Notes: a model not told the origin generated them from the sequence alone. Shown: positions 24,142 through 32,969, counted from the first letter of the stretch. The stretch is 64,000 nucleotides of DNA from Limimaricola soesokkakensis (GCF_900172345.1 NZ_FWFY01000005.1:62001-126000); one strand, 5' to 3'. Numbers and translations are program-made.

Positions 24142-25455
24142 CTAGCCCACGACCTTGGCGGCGGCGGGGCCGGCCTCGGTCACGGCGTAGCGGGTCAGGC
24201 GGATGTCGGCGGCACGGGCATGGCCCTCCATCCCCTCGACGCGGCTGATCCGGGCGGTGGCGCCGCCGAGCTGACGCGAGGCGGCGCGGTCGGCGCGCTG
24301 CCAGGTCACCGTCTTCATGAACTTGTGCACCGAGAGGCCGCCGGTATAGCGCGCCGCCCCCGAGGTCGGCAGCACGTGGTTCGGACCCGAGGCCTTGTCG
24401 CCATAGGCCACGGTGGTCTCTTCGCCGAGGAACAGCGAGCCATAGGCGCGCAGCCGGTTCAGCCACCAGTCGAGATCGGCAGCCTGCACGTGCAGATGTT
24501 CGGGCGCGTAGTCATCGGCGACCCGCGCCATCGCCTCACGGCTATCGCAAAGCATCACCTCGGCGAAATCGGCCCAGGCGGCACGGGCGCTCGAGGCGTT
24601 GGGTTCGGGCAGCGCGTCGATCAGGCCGGGCATGATCTGCATCACCTTTTCGGCGAGGCCGCGATCGGTGGTGGCGAGCCACACCGGCGAGTTCCAGCCA
24701 TGCTCGGCCTGGCTCACGAGGTCGATGGCGACGATCTCCGGATCGGCGGTCTCGTCGGCCAGCACCATGCTGTCGGTGGGGCCGGCGAACATGTCGATGC
24801 CGATCTCGCCGAACAGGATGCGCTTGGCCTCGGCGACGTACTGGTTGCCGGGGCCGACGAGGATGTCGGCGCGCGGCAGCCCGTAGAGCCCCTCGGCCAT
24901 CGCCGCGACACCCTGCACGCCGCCCAAGTTGAGGATCGCGTCGGCGCCGCAGAGATCCATGGCGAAGAGGATCGCCGCCGGGATGCCCTCGCCGGGGCGC
25001 GGCGGCGAGCAGGCGGTGATGTGGCCGACGCCCGCCACCTTGGCGGTGGTGATGGTCATCAGCGCCGAGGCGATGTGGCTGTAGCGCCCGCCGGGCACGT
25101 AGCAGCCCGCCGCAGAGACCGGGATCTGCCGCTGCCCGGCGATCAGACCGGGCAGGATTTCGACCTCGCAGCCCTGTACCGTCCGCATCTGCGCCTCGGC
25201 AAAGCGGCGGATGTTGGCATGGGCGAAGCGGATGTCGTCCTTCAGGCTCTCGGGAAGACGGGCGGCGGCGGCGCGGCGGGTGTCCTCGTCGACCAGCACC
25301 GGGCCGTCCCAGCGGTCGAGCTCGCGGGCATAGGCCTCGACCCGGGCCTCGCCGCCCGACTTGATCTCGGCCAGCATGGCGCTGACGGCGGCGCGGGTGT
25401 CGGCCTGGTCGCTTTCGGCGTGGCGCTTGGCGGATTTGAGATAGGTCACGGTCAT
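24142..25455 (-). CDS. HisD-family dehydrogenase, HpsN-like (sulfonate alcohol to acid)
   Basis: A 437-aa histidinol-dehydrogenase-family protein: GCYVPGGRYSHIASALMT, ILNLGGVQGVAAMAEG, VGPGNQYVAEAKR, FAGPTDSMVLAD and EHGWNSPVWL match the catalytic core, including the zinc and NAD regions. There are no other his genes nearby. Known relatives in this context are HpsN enzymes, which oxidise 2,3-dihydroxypropane-1-sulfonate to sulfolactate with two NAD+. As HisD itself oxidises an amino alcohol to an amino acid, an alternative substrate here is an amino-hydroxy-sulfonate (cysteinolate to cysteate). It follows a TauABC transporter in the same operon (8 bp after tauC). Confidence 0.82.
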   Translation of the reverse strand: MTVTYLKSAKRHAESDQADTRAAVSAMLAEIKSGGEARVEAYARELDRWDGPVLVDEDTRRAAAARLPESLKDDIRFAHANIRRFAEAQMRTVQGCEVEILPGLIAGQRQIPVSAAGCYVPGGRYSHIASALMTITTAKVAGVGHITACSPPRPGEGIPAAILFAMDLCGADAILNLGGVQGVAAMAEGLYGLPRADILVGPGNQYVAEAKRILFGEIGIDMFAGPTDSMVLADETADPEIVAIDLVSQAEHGWNSPVWLATTDRGLAEKVMQIMPGLIDALPEPNASSARAAWADFAEVMLCDSREAMARVADDYAPEHLHVQAADLDWWLNRLRAYGSLFLGEETTVAYGDKASGPNHVLPTSGAARYTGGLSVHKFMKTVTWQRADRAASRQLGGATARISRVEGMEGHARAADIRLTRYAVTEAGPAAAKVVG

Positions 25456-25463
25456 GTCGGGTC

Positions 25464-26357
25464 TCACATCTTGCCTTTCCAGGGGATGACCTTGCGCTCG
25501 ATCCAGCGCATCAGCAGGTCGAAGGCATAGGCGATCGCGGCGATCACGATGATCCCCATGATCACGGTCGGGGTCTGCAGGAACTGGCTGGCGGAGAGCA
25601 CCATGTAGCCAAGCCCCTTGGTCGCGGCGACCATCTCGGCGGCGACCAGCGTGGTCCAGCCGAAGCCGACGCCGACGCGCATCGCGGTCAGGATCTCGGG
25701 CAGCGCCGAGGGCAGGATCACGTGGCGCATCACCTGCCAGCGCGAGGCGCCGAAGCTGTAGGCGGCATGGATCTGCTCGATCGCGGCGGAGCGCACGCCG
25801 GCGCGAGCGCCGAGCGCCACGGGGGCGAAGACCGACAGGAAGATCAGCAGCACCTTGGAGGTCTCGCCGATGCCGAACCAGATGATCATCAGCGGCAGGT
25901 AGGCCAGCGGCGGGATCGGCCGGTAGAACTCGATCGGCGGATCGAACAGGCCGCGCATGACCGGGCTCATCCCCATGGCGAGGCCGAGCGGGATGCCGAC
26001 GGCGCAGGCCAGAAGGAAGGCGCCGAAGACGCGGGCGGTCGAGACCGCGACATGTTCGAGGAAGGAGGTGTTGGTGAAGCCGTTCTGCCAGACATCGACG
26101 AACTTGGCGACGATGGCCTGCGGGCTTGGCACGAAGAGCGGCTTGACCAGACCCAGCGCGGTGATCGCCCACCAGACGAAGAGCAGGAACAGGATCGAGA
26201 CGACCGAGAGCCACATCGTGTCGCCCTGTCCGGGCACGCCGTAGGTCTCGCCGGGCTTGGTGGGGCGACCGCGCGCGAACCAGGCGAAGACGCCGCTGCG
26301 CGGGTTGATGCGGGCCTTTTCGGCGACGCTGGTGCTGTGCTTGACGGTCTCGATCAT
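25464..26357 (-). CDS. NitT/TauT-type ABC transporter permease
   Basis: A 297-aa inner-membrane protein with six predicted spans and the BPD_transp_1 coupling region (AAYSFGASRWQVMRHVILPSALPEILTAMRVGVG, the EAA-like loop). PPIEFYRPIPPLAYLPLMIIWFG is typical of TauC/SsuC permeases. Its ATG overlaps the ATPase stop. The transporter, encoded with CuyA and an HpsN-like enzyme, should import a C3 sulfonate. Confidence 0.9.
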   Translation of the reverse strand: MIETVKHSTSVAEKARINPRSGVFAWFARGRPTKPGETYGVPGQGDTMWLSVVSILFLLFVWWAITALGLVKPLFVPSPQAIVAKFVDVWQNGFTNTSFLEHVAVSTARVFGAFLLACAVGIPLGLAMGMSPVMRGLFDPPIEFYRPIPPLAYLPLMIIWFGIGETSKVLLIFLSVFAPVALGARAGVRSAAIEQIHAAYSFGASRWQVMRHVILPSALPEILTAMRVGVGFGWTTLVAAEMVAATKGLGYMVLSASQFLQTPTVIMGIIVIAAIAYAFDLLMRWIERKVIPWKGKM

Positions 26358-27142
26358 GCCGCTTCCTCCTCATCGGCGAAGATGATGCCGAGCACCTCCT
26401 CGCGCAGGCGGATGAATTCCGGGGATGCCTTGATTTGCCGGGCCGGCTCGCCCGCGAGCACGCGGCGCGAGAAGGGCAGGTCGAAGCGGTGCGAGATGCG
26501 GCCCGGACGGGGCGACATCACGATCAGCTTGGTGCCCATGAACAGGGCCTCTTCGACGCTGTGGGTGATGAAGAAAACCGATTTGCCGGTGTCGTTCCAG
26601 ATCCTGAGGATCAGCTCCTGCGCCTTTTCGCGGGTCAGCGCGTCGAGCGCGCCCAAGGGCTCGTCCATCAAGAGCACCTTGGGGTCGCAGGTCAGGGCGC
26701 GGGCGATGCCGACGCGCTGCTGCATGCCGCCCGAGAGCCGGTAGACCGGGGATTTCTGGAACCCGTCGAGGCCCAGCAGCTTCACGAAATCCTCGGCGAT
26801 GGCGAGCCGCTTGGCCTCGGCCACGCCCTGCATCTTGAGCCCGAAGGCCACGTTCTCGATCACGTTGAGCCAGGGCAGCAGCGCGTGTTTCTGGAACACG
26901 ACCGAGCGGTCGGCGCCGGGGCCGGTGACCGGGCGGCCATCGAGCAGGATCTCGCCCGAGCTGGGCGCGAGAAAGCCCGCGATCAGGTTCAAAAGCGTGG
27001 ATTTGCCGCAGCCGGAGGCGCCGAGCGCCACCACGAAATCGCCCTCGGCGATGGCAAGATCAATGCCGCGCAGCGCCTCGACCGGCGGCCGGCCCTCGGC
27101 TGCGGGAAACACCACGGAGGCGGATTTGATGTTCAGTCCCAT
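26354..27142 (-). CDS. NitT/TauT-type ABC transporter ATPase
   Basis: A 262-aa ABC ATPase: Walker A GASGCGKST, signature RLSGGMQQRVGIARAL, Walker B VLLMDEPLGALDALTRE and switch His in FFITHSVEEA. The sequence is characteristic of TauB/SsuB. It powers the permease encoded directly after it (4-bp overlap). It is separated from the binding-protein gene by a 63-bp gap with a hairpin. Confidence 0.93.
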   Translation of the reverse strand: MGLNIKSASVVFPAAEGRPPVEALRGIDLAIAEGDFVVALGASGCGKSTLLNLIAGFLAPSSGEILLDGRPVTGPGADRSVVFQKHALLPWLNVIENVAFGLKMQGVAEAKRLAIAEDFVKLLGLDGFQKSPVYRLSGGMQQRVGIARALTCDPKVLLMDEPLGALDALTREKAQELILRIWNDTGKSVFFITHSVEEALFMGTKLIVMSPRPGRISHRFDLPFSRRVLAGEPARQIKASPEFIRLREEVLGIIFADEEEAA

Positions 27143-27169
27143 TGGACCACTCCTCGTCGGGGTCTGGGG

Positions 27170-27197
27170 GGTCCCGGCCCGCGCGGGGGCCGGGACC
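27170..27197 (-). terminator. Intra-operon hairpin between the binding-protein and ATPase genes
   Basis: Perfect 11-bp arms (GGTCCCGGCCC and complement) with a 6-nt loop, 8 nt past the binding-protein stop. It lacks a T-run, so it should act as a 3'-end stabiliser or attenuator that favours binding-protein mRNA. Confidence 0.6.
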
Positions 27198-27205
27198 GGG
27201 GGCCG

Positions 27206-28192
27206 TCACTGGGTGGCGGCGGTGCCGATCTCGGTGTTCACGAAGCCGGAATAGTCCTCGGCCACCTGATCGATGCGCCCGGCTTCCTTGAGGAAAGCGG
27301 CGGTGTCGCGCATCGTCTCATGGGCGCTGCCGAGCCAAGTCTCGCCGAGCTGCTCGGAGAGCGGCACGAAGGTGAAGCCTTCGAGGATCGTGGGGATCTG
27401 CGCGGCGTCGGCGCCGGTCTCGGCGGCGATGGTCTGCACCGGTTCGCTCTCGGCGGTCCAGGCGGCGGGATCGGCGAGATAGGCGGCGTTGGCCTCGTCC
27501 ATCGTCCTGGCGAAGGCGGCCACGGCCTCGGCGTTCTCGGCGGCGAACTCGGCGTTCACCACCCAGGCGTCGAAGGTCGGGAAGCCCCATTCGGCGGTCT
27601 CGGCCGAGGTGGCGAGGCGGGTGCCGGTCTCGAGGATCTGGTTCTGCACCGGCTGCCAGATGAAGGCGGCGTCGATCGCGCCCTGTTCCCATGCGGCGGC
27701 GATCTGGTCGGGGGGCATGTTCAGCAGGGTCAGGTCGGAGGCGTCGATCCCGGCATGGTCGAGCGCGCCCATCAGCGAGAAATGCGCGGTCGAGCCCACC
27801 GGCACCGCGACCCGCTTGCCGGCGAGATCCTCGAGCGTTTCGATCTCGGCGCCATCGCGGGCGATCAGGCTCTCGGCCGAGCCCAGCACCTGCGCCAGCA
27901 TGAACATCTCCAGCTCGACGCCCTGGCTGGTGGCGATGGCGAGCGGCGAGGAGCCGAGCTCGGCGAGCTTGATGTCGCCGGAGGCCATGGCGGCGATCAC
28001 CTCGGAGCCGGAGCCGAACTTGCGCCATTCGATGTCCCAACCGGTGGCTTCGTCGAAGCGGCCCTCGGCCAGCGCCACCTGCATCGGCGTCGGGTTGCCG
28101 AAATGACCGATGGTCACGGTCTCGGCCTGAGCCGATCCGGCGGTCAGGAAGGTGGTGAGCGCGAGCGCTACGCGTGTCGTCGTCCGTGTCAT
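27206..28192 (-). CDS. TauA-type ABC transporter substrate-binding protein
   Basis: A 328-aa periplasmic protein with signal peptide (MTRTTTRVALALTTFLTAGSAQA) and TauA/SsuA features: VTIGHFGNPTPMQVALAEGRFDEATGWDIEWRKF, IKLAELGSSPLAIATSQGVELEMF, and LAGKRVAVPVGSTAHFSLMGAL. TauA binds taurine; here the operon enzymes point to a C3 amino- or hydroxy-sulfonate. It lies 61 bp after the racemase-like gene. Confidence 0.92.
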   Translation of the reverse strand: MTRTTTRVALALTTFLTAGSAQAETVTIGHFGNPTPMQVALAEGRFDEATGWDIEWRKFGSGSEVIAAMASGDIKLAELGSSPLAIATSQGVELEMFMLAQVLGSAESLIARDGAEIETLEDLAGKRVAVPVGSTAHFSLMGALDHAGIDASDLTLLNMPPDQIAAAWEQGAIDAAFIWQPVQNQILETGTRLATSAETAEWGFPTFDAWVVNAEFAAENAEAVAAFARTMDEANAAYLADPAAWTAESEPVQTIAAETGADAAQIPTILEGFTFVPLSEQLGETWLGSAHETMRDTAAFLKEAGRIDQVAEDYSGFVNTEIGTAATQ

Positions 28193-28253
28193 TTCATATT
28201 CCTCTGTTGGTTGGCTGCACCGACGCTGTTCCCGCGCCGCTCTGCATGCGGTG

Positions 28254-28976
28254 TCAGGCGGCGGTGCCGTCTTCTTGAGTGGGCGCGCCGAGGGCGGCGT
28301 CGCGGATCGCCGCGACCAGAAGGTCGAGCGTGTCGATGCCCTCCGCTTCGGGCGCGAGCGCCCCGGCGATGAGCGAGAACTCGGTGCAGGCGACGAGTTG
28401 CAGCGTCGCGCCGCGACGGGCGAGATCGGCCGAGGCGGCGCGCAGCGCGGCGCGGCTGTCCTCGTCGGGTCCGTGCGCCTTGATCGCGCGGATCGCGGCC
28501 AGAAGCGCGTCCTCGTCCTGCGGGTGGAGCAAGGTGAGGCCGGCCTCGGCGCAGGCCCGGTCGAACAGGCCGATCCGGCGCAGCGCCGGCGAGCCCAGAA
28601 GACCCAGCTTGCCGCCCGGCCCGAGCCGTTCGGCGGCCCGCGCCACCGAGAGCGCCACCATGTCGATGAAGGGCACCTCGACGGCGGCGCGGATTTCGGG
28701 GGCGTAGTGATGCGCGGTGTTGCAGGGCATGGCCAGCGCGGTGGCGCCGCCCGTTTCGAGCCGGCGCGCCATCTCGGCCAGCACCGGGCCGGGATCCTCG
28801 CCGCGCCCCTCGATCAGCCGCGCGATGCGCGAGGGCACCTGCGGGTTCATATCGACGAGAAGCGGGATGTGGTCGGCGTCGTCGCGGGCCGGGGTGGCGG
28901 CGATCACGCGCTGCATCAGGAGCACCGTCGCCTCGGGGCCCATGCCGCCCAATATGCCGATCCGTTTCGGGGTCAT
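28254..28976 (-). CDS. Aspartate/glutamate racemase-family protein, candidate cysteate racemase
   Basis: A 240-aa cofactor-independent racemase-family protein with both catalytic cysteines in the expected settings: AMPCNTAHHY near residue 86 and LVACTEFSLI near residue 200. GILGGMGPEAT at the N-terminus is the family signature. These enzymes racemise aspartate or related acids by a two-base mechanism. Cysteate is the sulfonate analogue of aspartate and CuyA is encoded two genes upstream, so D-/L-cysteate racemisation is a reasonable inference, not shown. The ATG overlaps the aminotransferase stop by 4 bp. Confidence 0.8.
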   Translation of the reverse strand: MTPKRIGILGGMGPEATVLLMQRVIAATPARDDADHIPLLVDMNPQVPSRIARLIEGRGEDPGPVLAEMARRLETGGATALAMPCNTAHHYAPEIRAAVEVPFIDMVALSVARAAERLGPGGKLGLLGSPALRRIGLFDRACAEAGLTLLHPQDEDALLAAIRAIKAHGPDEDSRAALRAASADLARRGATLQLVACTEFSLIAGALAPEAEGIDTLDLLVAAIRDAALGAPTQEDGTAA

Positions 28977-30184
28977 ACCGCGCCCTCCGGGCTGCGCAGC
29001 GCCGCGAGGGCGGCGTCGAGATGATGGGCGATCGCATCGCAATCGGCCGGCTTGAAGGTCAGCGGCAACCGCATGTCGAACAGGGTCGAGAGGATCGCGT
29101 CGGTGCGGGGCAGGGCCTGCGCGCGCAGGTAGCGCCAGCTGCCATGGTTCGAGGTGAAGCCCACCGGCTCGGCGGCGCCGAACCATTTCAGCTCGACCCC
29201 GCGCGCCGCCGCCTCGGCGACCAGTTGCCGCGCCGCCTCTGCCCCGAGCCCCGGCAGCCGGAACTGGATCGAGGAGCCGACATAGAACTCGGGCTCGGGC
29301 CGCTCGGGCAGCGTCACGCCGGGCATGGCGGAAAGGCGCTCGGCCATCCGGTCGTGCAGCGCGTTCCAGCGGGCGATGGCGTCGTCGAGCCGCTCGAGCT
29401 GCGGCAGAAGGATCGCGGCGCGCAGATTGTCCATCCGCGCCGACATGTTCGGCGTCTCGAGCCGGATCTTCTCGAAATGCTCGGGCCCGGGCGCCGCGCC
29501 GTGGCGCTCGTAGAGCATGTAGGAGCCCGACATGATGATCGCGCGGGCCATCCGCTCGGGGTCGTCGGTGGTGAGGAAACCGCCCTCGCCGGAATTCATG
29601 TGCTTGTAGGTCTGGGTGCTGAAGCAGCCCATCGCGCCGAAATTGCCGGAGCGACGGCCGTTCCAGCGCGCGCCCATGGTGTGGGCGCAATCCTCGATCA
29701 CGGTCAGGCCGCAGTCGTCGGCGACCCGCATCAGCCGGTCCATGTCGCACAAGTGCCCGCGCATGTTCGACAACAGCAGGTGCCGGGCGCCCGAGGCGCG
29801 GGCCTTGGCGGCGAGGTCGTCGAGGTCGATCACCAGATCCTCGGTGATCTCGACCAGCACCGCCTCGGCCCCGATGGCGGCGACGGCGCCGGGCACGGGG
29901 GCGAGGGTGAAGGCGTTGGTCAGCACGCGGTCGCCGGGGCGCACGCCGCAGGCGCGCAGCGCGATCTGCATCGCCTGCCCGCCCGAGGCCAGCGCCAGAC
30001 AGTAGCGCGCGCCCTGCCAATCGGCATAGGCCGCCTCGAGCCGGGCGGTGAGCGAGGTCTCGCCCGGCGCGGTGTTGTAGCGGTGCAGCCGCCCGGTGCG
30101 GAGCAGCTCCAGCGCCGCCGAGATGCCCTCCTCCGGGATCGGCTCCTGCTGGGTGAAGCTACCGGTGAAACGCGTCTCGGCCAT
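28973..30184 (-). CDS. DegT/DnrJ/EryC1/StrS-family PLP aminotransferase
   Basis: A 403-aa fold-type-I aminotransferase. It shows SGGQAMQIALRACG near residue 75, the PLP-Asp in VIEDCAHTMGARW, and the PLP-Lys in STQTYKHMNSGEGGFL near residue 195. Family members usually aminate nucleotide sugars or cyclitols, but no sugar pathway lies here. Being between cuyA (4 bp gap) and the racemase-like gene (4 bp overlap), it is probably part of sulfonate metabolism, for example interconverting sulfopyruvate and cysteate, or a keto-sulfonate and cysteinolate. The reaction is unassigned. Confidence 0.85.
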   Translation of the reverse strand: MAETRFTGSFTQQEPIPEEGISAALELLRTGRLHRYNTAPGETSLTARLEAAYADWQGARYCLALASGGQAMQIALRACGVRPGDRVLTNAFTLAPVPGAVAAIGAEAVLVEITEDLVIDLDDLAAKARASGARHLLLSNMRGHLCDMDRLMRVADDCGLTVIEDCAHTMGARWNGRRSGNFGAMGCFSTQTYKHMNSGEGGFLTTDDPERMARAIIMSGSYMLYERHGAAPGPEHFEKIRLETPNMSARMDNLRAAILLPQLERLDDAIARWNALHDRMAERLSAMPGVTLPERPEPEFYVGSSIQFRLPGLGAEAARQLVAEAAARGVELKWFGAAEPVGFTSNHGSWRYLRAQALPRTDAILSTLFDMRLPLTFKPADCDAIAHHLDAALAALRSPEGAV

Positions 30185-30188
30185 GGGT

Positions 30189-31214
30189 TTACTCCGCTGC
30201 CAGCTTGTCGCCCGGGGCGCGCTCGAACACCGCGTCATAACCGAACAGCGCCGCCGCCCCGCCGGTGTGGATGAACACCACCCGCTCGCCCTTCTTGAAG
30301 CGGCCCTTACGGATCTGGTCGATCAGACCCGCCGCGCCCTTGCCGGAATAGACCGGGTCGAGAAGGATGCCTTCGAGCTCGGCGAACATGCGGATCGCCT
30401 CGATCGTGTCCTCGCGCGGGATGCCGTAGCCGGGGCCGACATAGTCGCAGTTTGCGACCACGTCCTCGCGGGCGACGATGCCCTCGCAGCCGAGCTTCTC
30501 GGCGGTGAGGCGCGCCAGCTTGTAGACGTTTTCCTCCTGCTTCTCGCGCGGTGCGCGCACGCCGATGCCCAGAAGCGGGATCTTGGCGTTGATCGCCTTG
30601 AGGCCGGTGATCAGGCCGGCCTGGGTGCCGGCGGAGCCGGTGGCGGTGACGATGTGGTCGATTACCATTCCGCGATCATTGGCCTGGCCCACCAGCTCGA
30701 AGGCGCAGTTGACGTAGCCGAGCGCGCCGGTGGCGTTGGAGCCGCCGCCGGGGATGGTGTAGACCTTGGCGCCGTCCTTGCGGAAATTATCGGCCACCGC
30801 CTCCATCTCGGCATGCATGTCGAGATCGGGGCCGCGGGTCTCGGTGGTGGCGCCGTGCAGGTGGTCGAGCAGCACGTTGCCGTTGCGGTTGTAGTTGTGA
30901 TCCTTGGAGCCGGTGCGGTCCTCCAAGAGCAAGTGGCAGCGCAGGCCGAGCTTCGAGGCGAAGGCGGCGGTCTGGCGCGCGTGGTTCGACTGGGTCGCGC
31001 CCTGGGTCATCACCATGTCGGCGCCCATGGCCTGTGCCTCGGCCATGAGAAACTCGAGCTTGCGGGTCTTGTTGCCGCCGGTTGAGAGGCCGGTGCAGTC
31101 GTCGCGCTTGATCCAGATCTCGGGGCCGCCGAGTTCGGCGCTCAGGCGGTCGAGCCGCTCGAGCGGGGTGGGCAGATGGGCGAGATGGACGCGGGGAAAC
31201 CGGGCCAGATGCAT
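30189..31214 (-). CDS. cuyA: L-cysteate sulfo-lyase
   Basis: A 341-aa PLP enzyme of the D-cysteine desulfhydrase/ACC deaminase group. The start [43 protein letters not shown] (PLP-Lys in NKTRK) and [20 protein letters not shown] are very similar to the characterised Silicibacter pomeroyi CuyA as I recall it. It cleaves L-cysteate to pyruvate, ammonium and sulfite in the cytoplasm. It leads the minus-strand operon and is divergent from a LysR gene 113 bp away. D-cysteine desulfhydrase is the alternative, but CuyZ, the Tau-type transporter and the HpsN-like gene favour cysteate. Confidence 0.93.
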   Translation of the reverse strand: MHLARFPRVHLAHLPTPLERLDRLSAELGGPEIWIKRDDCTGLSTGGNKTRKLEFLMAEAQAMGADMVMTQGATQSNHARQTAAFASKLGLRCHLLLEDRTGSKDHNYNRNGNVLLDHLHGATTETRGPDLDMHAEMEAVADNFRKDGAKVYTIPGGGSNATGALGYVNCAFELVGQANDRGMVIDHIVTATGSAGTQAGLITGLKAINAKIPLLGIGVRAPREKQEENVYKLARLTAEKLGCEGIVAREDVVANCDYVGPGYGIPREDTIEAIRMFAELEGILLDPVYSGKGAAGLIDQIRKGRFKKGERVVFIHTGGAAALFGYDAVFERAPGDKLAAE

Positions 31215-31327
31215 GTGACGCTCCCGTTCATAATTCACTATGGGAATACTGCGCCCGCGAATACCGCTATGCAAATGCGAAGTTCACATTGTAATATGCA
31301 GGATATGCAACTTAGCGGGACCCTTGC
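31215..31327. promoter_or_regulatory. Divergent cuyA/LysR promoter region
   Basis: This 113-bp gap is clearly AT-richer than its surroundings and contains repeated TATGCA elements (31269, 31298, 31306), two of them 8 bp apart in AATATGCAGGATATGCAACT. Such repeats in a divergent LysR promoter are candidates for the activator site, but no single inverted repeat stands out. Confidence 0.4.
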
Positions 31328-32230
31328 ATGCGCTTGGAATGGTTGGAAGACTTGATTGCCGTGGCGGAGACCGGATCCTTCTCGGAAGCCGCCGAACGCC
31401 GCTCTTTGACGCAGTCTGCCTTTTCTCGCCGCATTCGGCAGATTGAGGACTATGTCGGGGTCGAATTGTTCGACCGCAGCCGCAAGCCGGTGCAGCTGCA
31501 AAGGACCACCGAATCCCAGCGCGACCGAATCCTCCAGATCATCCGTACGCTGCGCCAGCTGGTCGCGGATCTGCGCAGCGGCAGCCAGATGGCCGAGAAC
31601 CACGTGGTGCTGGCGAGCCAGCACGCGCTGACCACCTCGCGCACGCCGCGGCTGCTGCAGGGCGTGCTGGCGCATCACGACTCGATCTCGATCCGGCTGC
31701 GCTCGGCCAATTTCGACGATTGCTACGGCCAGCTTCTGTCGCGCAAGGCGGATATCGCGCTGGTCTACCGGATCGAGGGGATCGCGCCCGAGGTGGAGGC
31801 CGACTATCTGGAGACGGTCGAGGTCGGGCATGACCGGCTGATCCCGGTCCATGCGGCGGCGCGGCGGGCCGATCACCTGCGCGACCGCGCCATGGGGCTG
31901 CTGCCGATCGTCTCCTACCCCGACGCGGTGTTTCTCGGGCAGGTGATGAACCTGCTGATCCTGCCGAACCTGCCGCAGCCGTTGCAGGCGGTGCAGCGGG
32001 TGGAGACGGCGCTGACTCTGGCGGCGCAGGAGATGGCGCAGGTCGGGATCGGCACCGCGTGGATTCCGCACAGCCTGGCGCGGGACCGGATCGCCGAGGG
32101 CAGCCTGATCGACCTTTCCGACGAGTTGCCGAGCTGCGAGTTGGTGATCACCGCGATGCGGCTGGCCGGGCCCAAGCGCCGCTCCGAGGACGCGGTCTGG
32201 ACCGAGCTGCTGAGCGAGGCCGGCATCTAG
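31328..32230 (+). CDS. cuyR: LysR-family regulator, probable activator of the cysteate operon
   Basis: A 300-aa LysR protein: N-terminal HTH MRLEWLEDLIAVAETGSFSEAAERRSLTQSAFSRRIRQIEDYVGVELFDR split across the usual positions 1-60, then a co-inducer-binding domain. It is divergent from cuyA, the classical LysR arrangement, and a LysR gene (cuyR) accompanies cuyA in other Roseobacters. The inducer is probably cysteate or a precursor. Confidence 0.85.
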   Translation: MRLEWLEDLIAVAETGSFSEAAERRSLTQSAFSRRIRQIEDYVGVELFDRSRKPVQLQRTTESQRDRILQIIRTLRQLVADLRSGSQMAENHVVLASQHALTTSRTPRLLQGVLAHHDSISIRLRSANFDDCYGQLLSRKADIALVYRIEGIAPEVEADYLETVEVGHDRLIPVHAAARRADHLRDRAMGLLPIVSYPDAVFLGQVMNLLILPNLPQPLQAVQRVETALTLAAQEMAQVGIGTAWIPHSLARDRIAEGSLIDLSDELPSCELVITAMRLAGPKRRSEDAVWTELLSEAGI

Positions 32231-32524
32231 GGGGGACCGGGGCCGGGCGAAAACGGTCGGGGGCGGCATCTGAATTGTATCCAGGGATAAGGCCGAAGGG
32301 GCGGGGCGGGCGCGGTGACCTTGGTGATTTTTGCCCGATCCGGCAGCGGGATAGGGCGCGGGGCCGGGGCCCACGCGGCCAGTCGCGCCCTGTCGTCGCG
32401 CATACATTTCGCGACAATTCTCGACTGTAGCTTGTCCCGGGACTGCGCCATCTCAGACCCGACCCCGGCGCGGTGCAGCGCTGCGAAGACCGGGGGTGAC
32501 GTTCCAATCGCAAGGACGACGAGA
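32231..32524. other. Intergenic region, no gene seen
   Basis: A 294-bp gap between the LysR gene and the EF-hand gene. Nothing resembling a conserved gene or an obvious terminator was found. It presumably carries the promoter of the EF-hand gene. Confidence 0.4.
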
Positions 32525-32962
32525 ATGAAAATCGCAGGCAAGATCAGCGCCATCGCCGTGATGGCAACCCTGTCGGGCATCATCGCGGGCGCGGCTTCGG
32601 CCCAGCAGCATCCAGAGATGAAGCCGCTGCCGCGCGCCGAGGCGCTGAAGCTGGCGGGCGCGCGTTTCGACGCCGCCGACACCAACCGCGATGGCCGGGT
32701 GAGCGCCGAGGAGGCGCGCGCGGCGCGGCCGGAGGCCCGCCCGGGCAAGGGCGAAGGCCGTGGCCACGGGCCGCGTCAGGGCCTGGACCAGAACCGGGGG
32801 CAGGAGCAGCGCCCGGCCGCCGAGGCGCGGGCCGAGTTCAAGCCGCTGTCGCGCGCCGAAACCCTCAGCCAAGAGGCCGCGCGCTTCGACGCCGCCGACA
32901 AGAACGGCGACGGCGTGCTCAGCGTCGAGGAGATGCGCGCGAGCCAGCCGCCGCGCCGCTGA
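32525..32962 (+). CDS. Secreted EF-hand calcium-binding protein
   Basis: A 145-aa protein with a signal peptide (MKIAGKISAIAVMATLSGIIAGAASAQ cleaved after the Ala-rich end) and two EF-hand loops, DAADTNRDGRVSAEE and DAADKNGDGVLSVEE, each preceded by a similar PLSRAE/ALK helix, so the protein looks like an internal duplication joined by a linker rich in Arg, Gly and Gln. It is likely a periplasmic calcium-binding protein of unknown role. It stands alone between the sulfonate and inositol regions. Confidence 0.85.
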   Translation: MKIAGKISAIAVMATLSGIIAGAASAQQHPEMKPLPRAEALKLAGARFDAADTNRDGRVSAEEARAARPEARPGKGEGRGHGPRQGLDQNRGQEQRPAAEARAEFKPLSRAETLSQEAARFDAADKNGDGVLSVEEMRASQPPRR

Positions 32963-32969
32963 TCCCCGC

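Noticed and set aside
24142-25455. Histidine biosynthesis histidinol dehydrogenase
   Set aside because: No other his genes are near; the gene is in an operon with a sulfonate transporter, CuyA and CuyZ.
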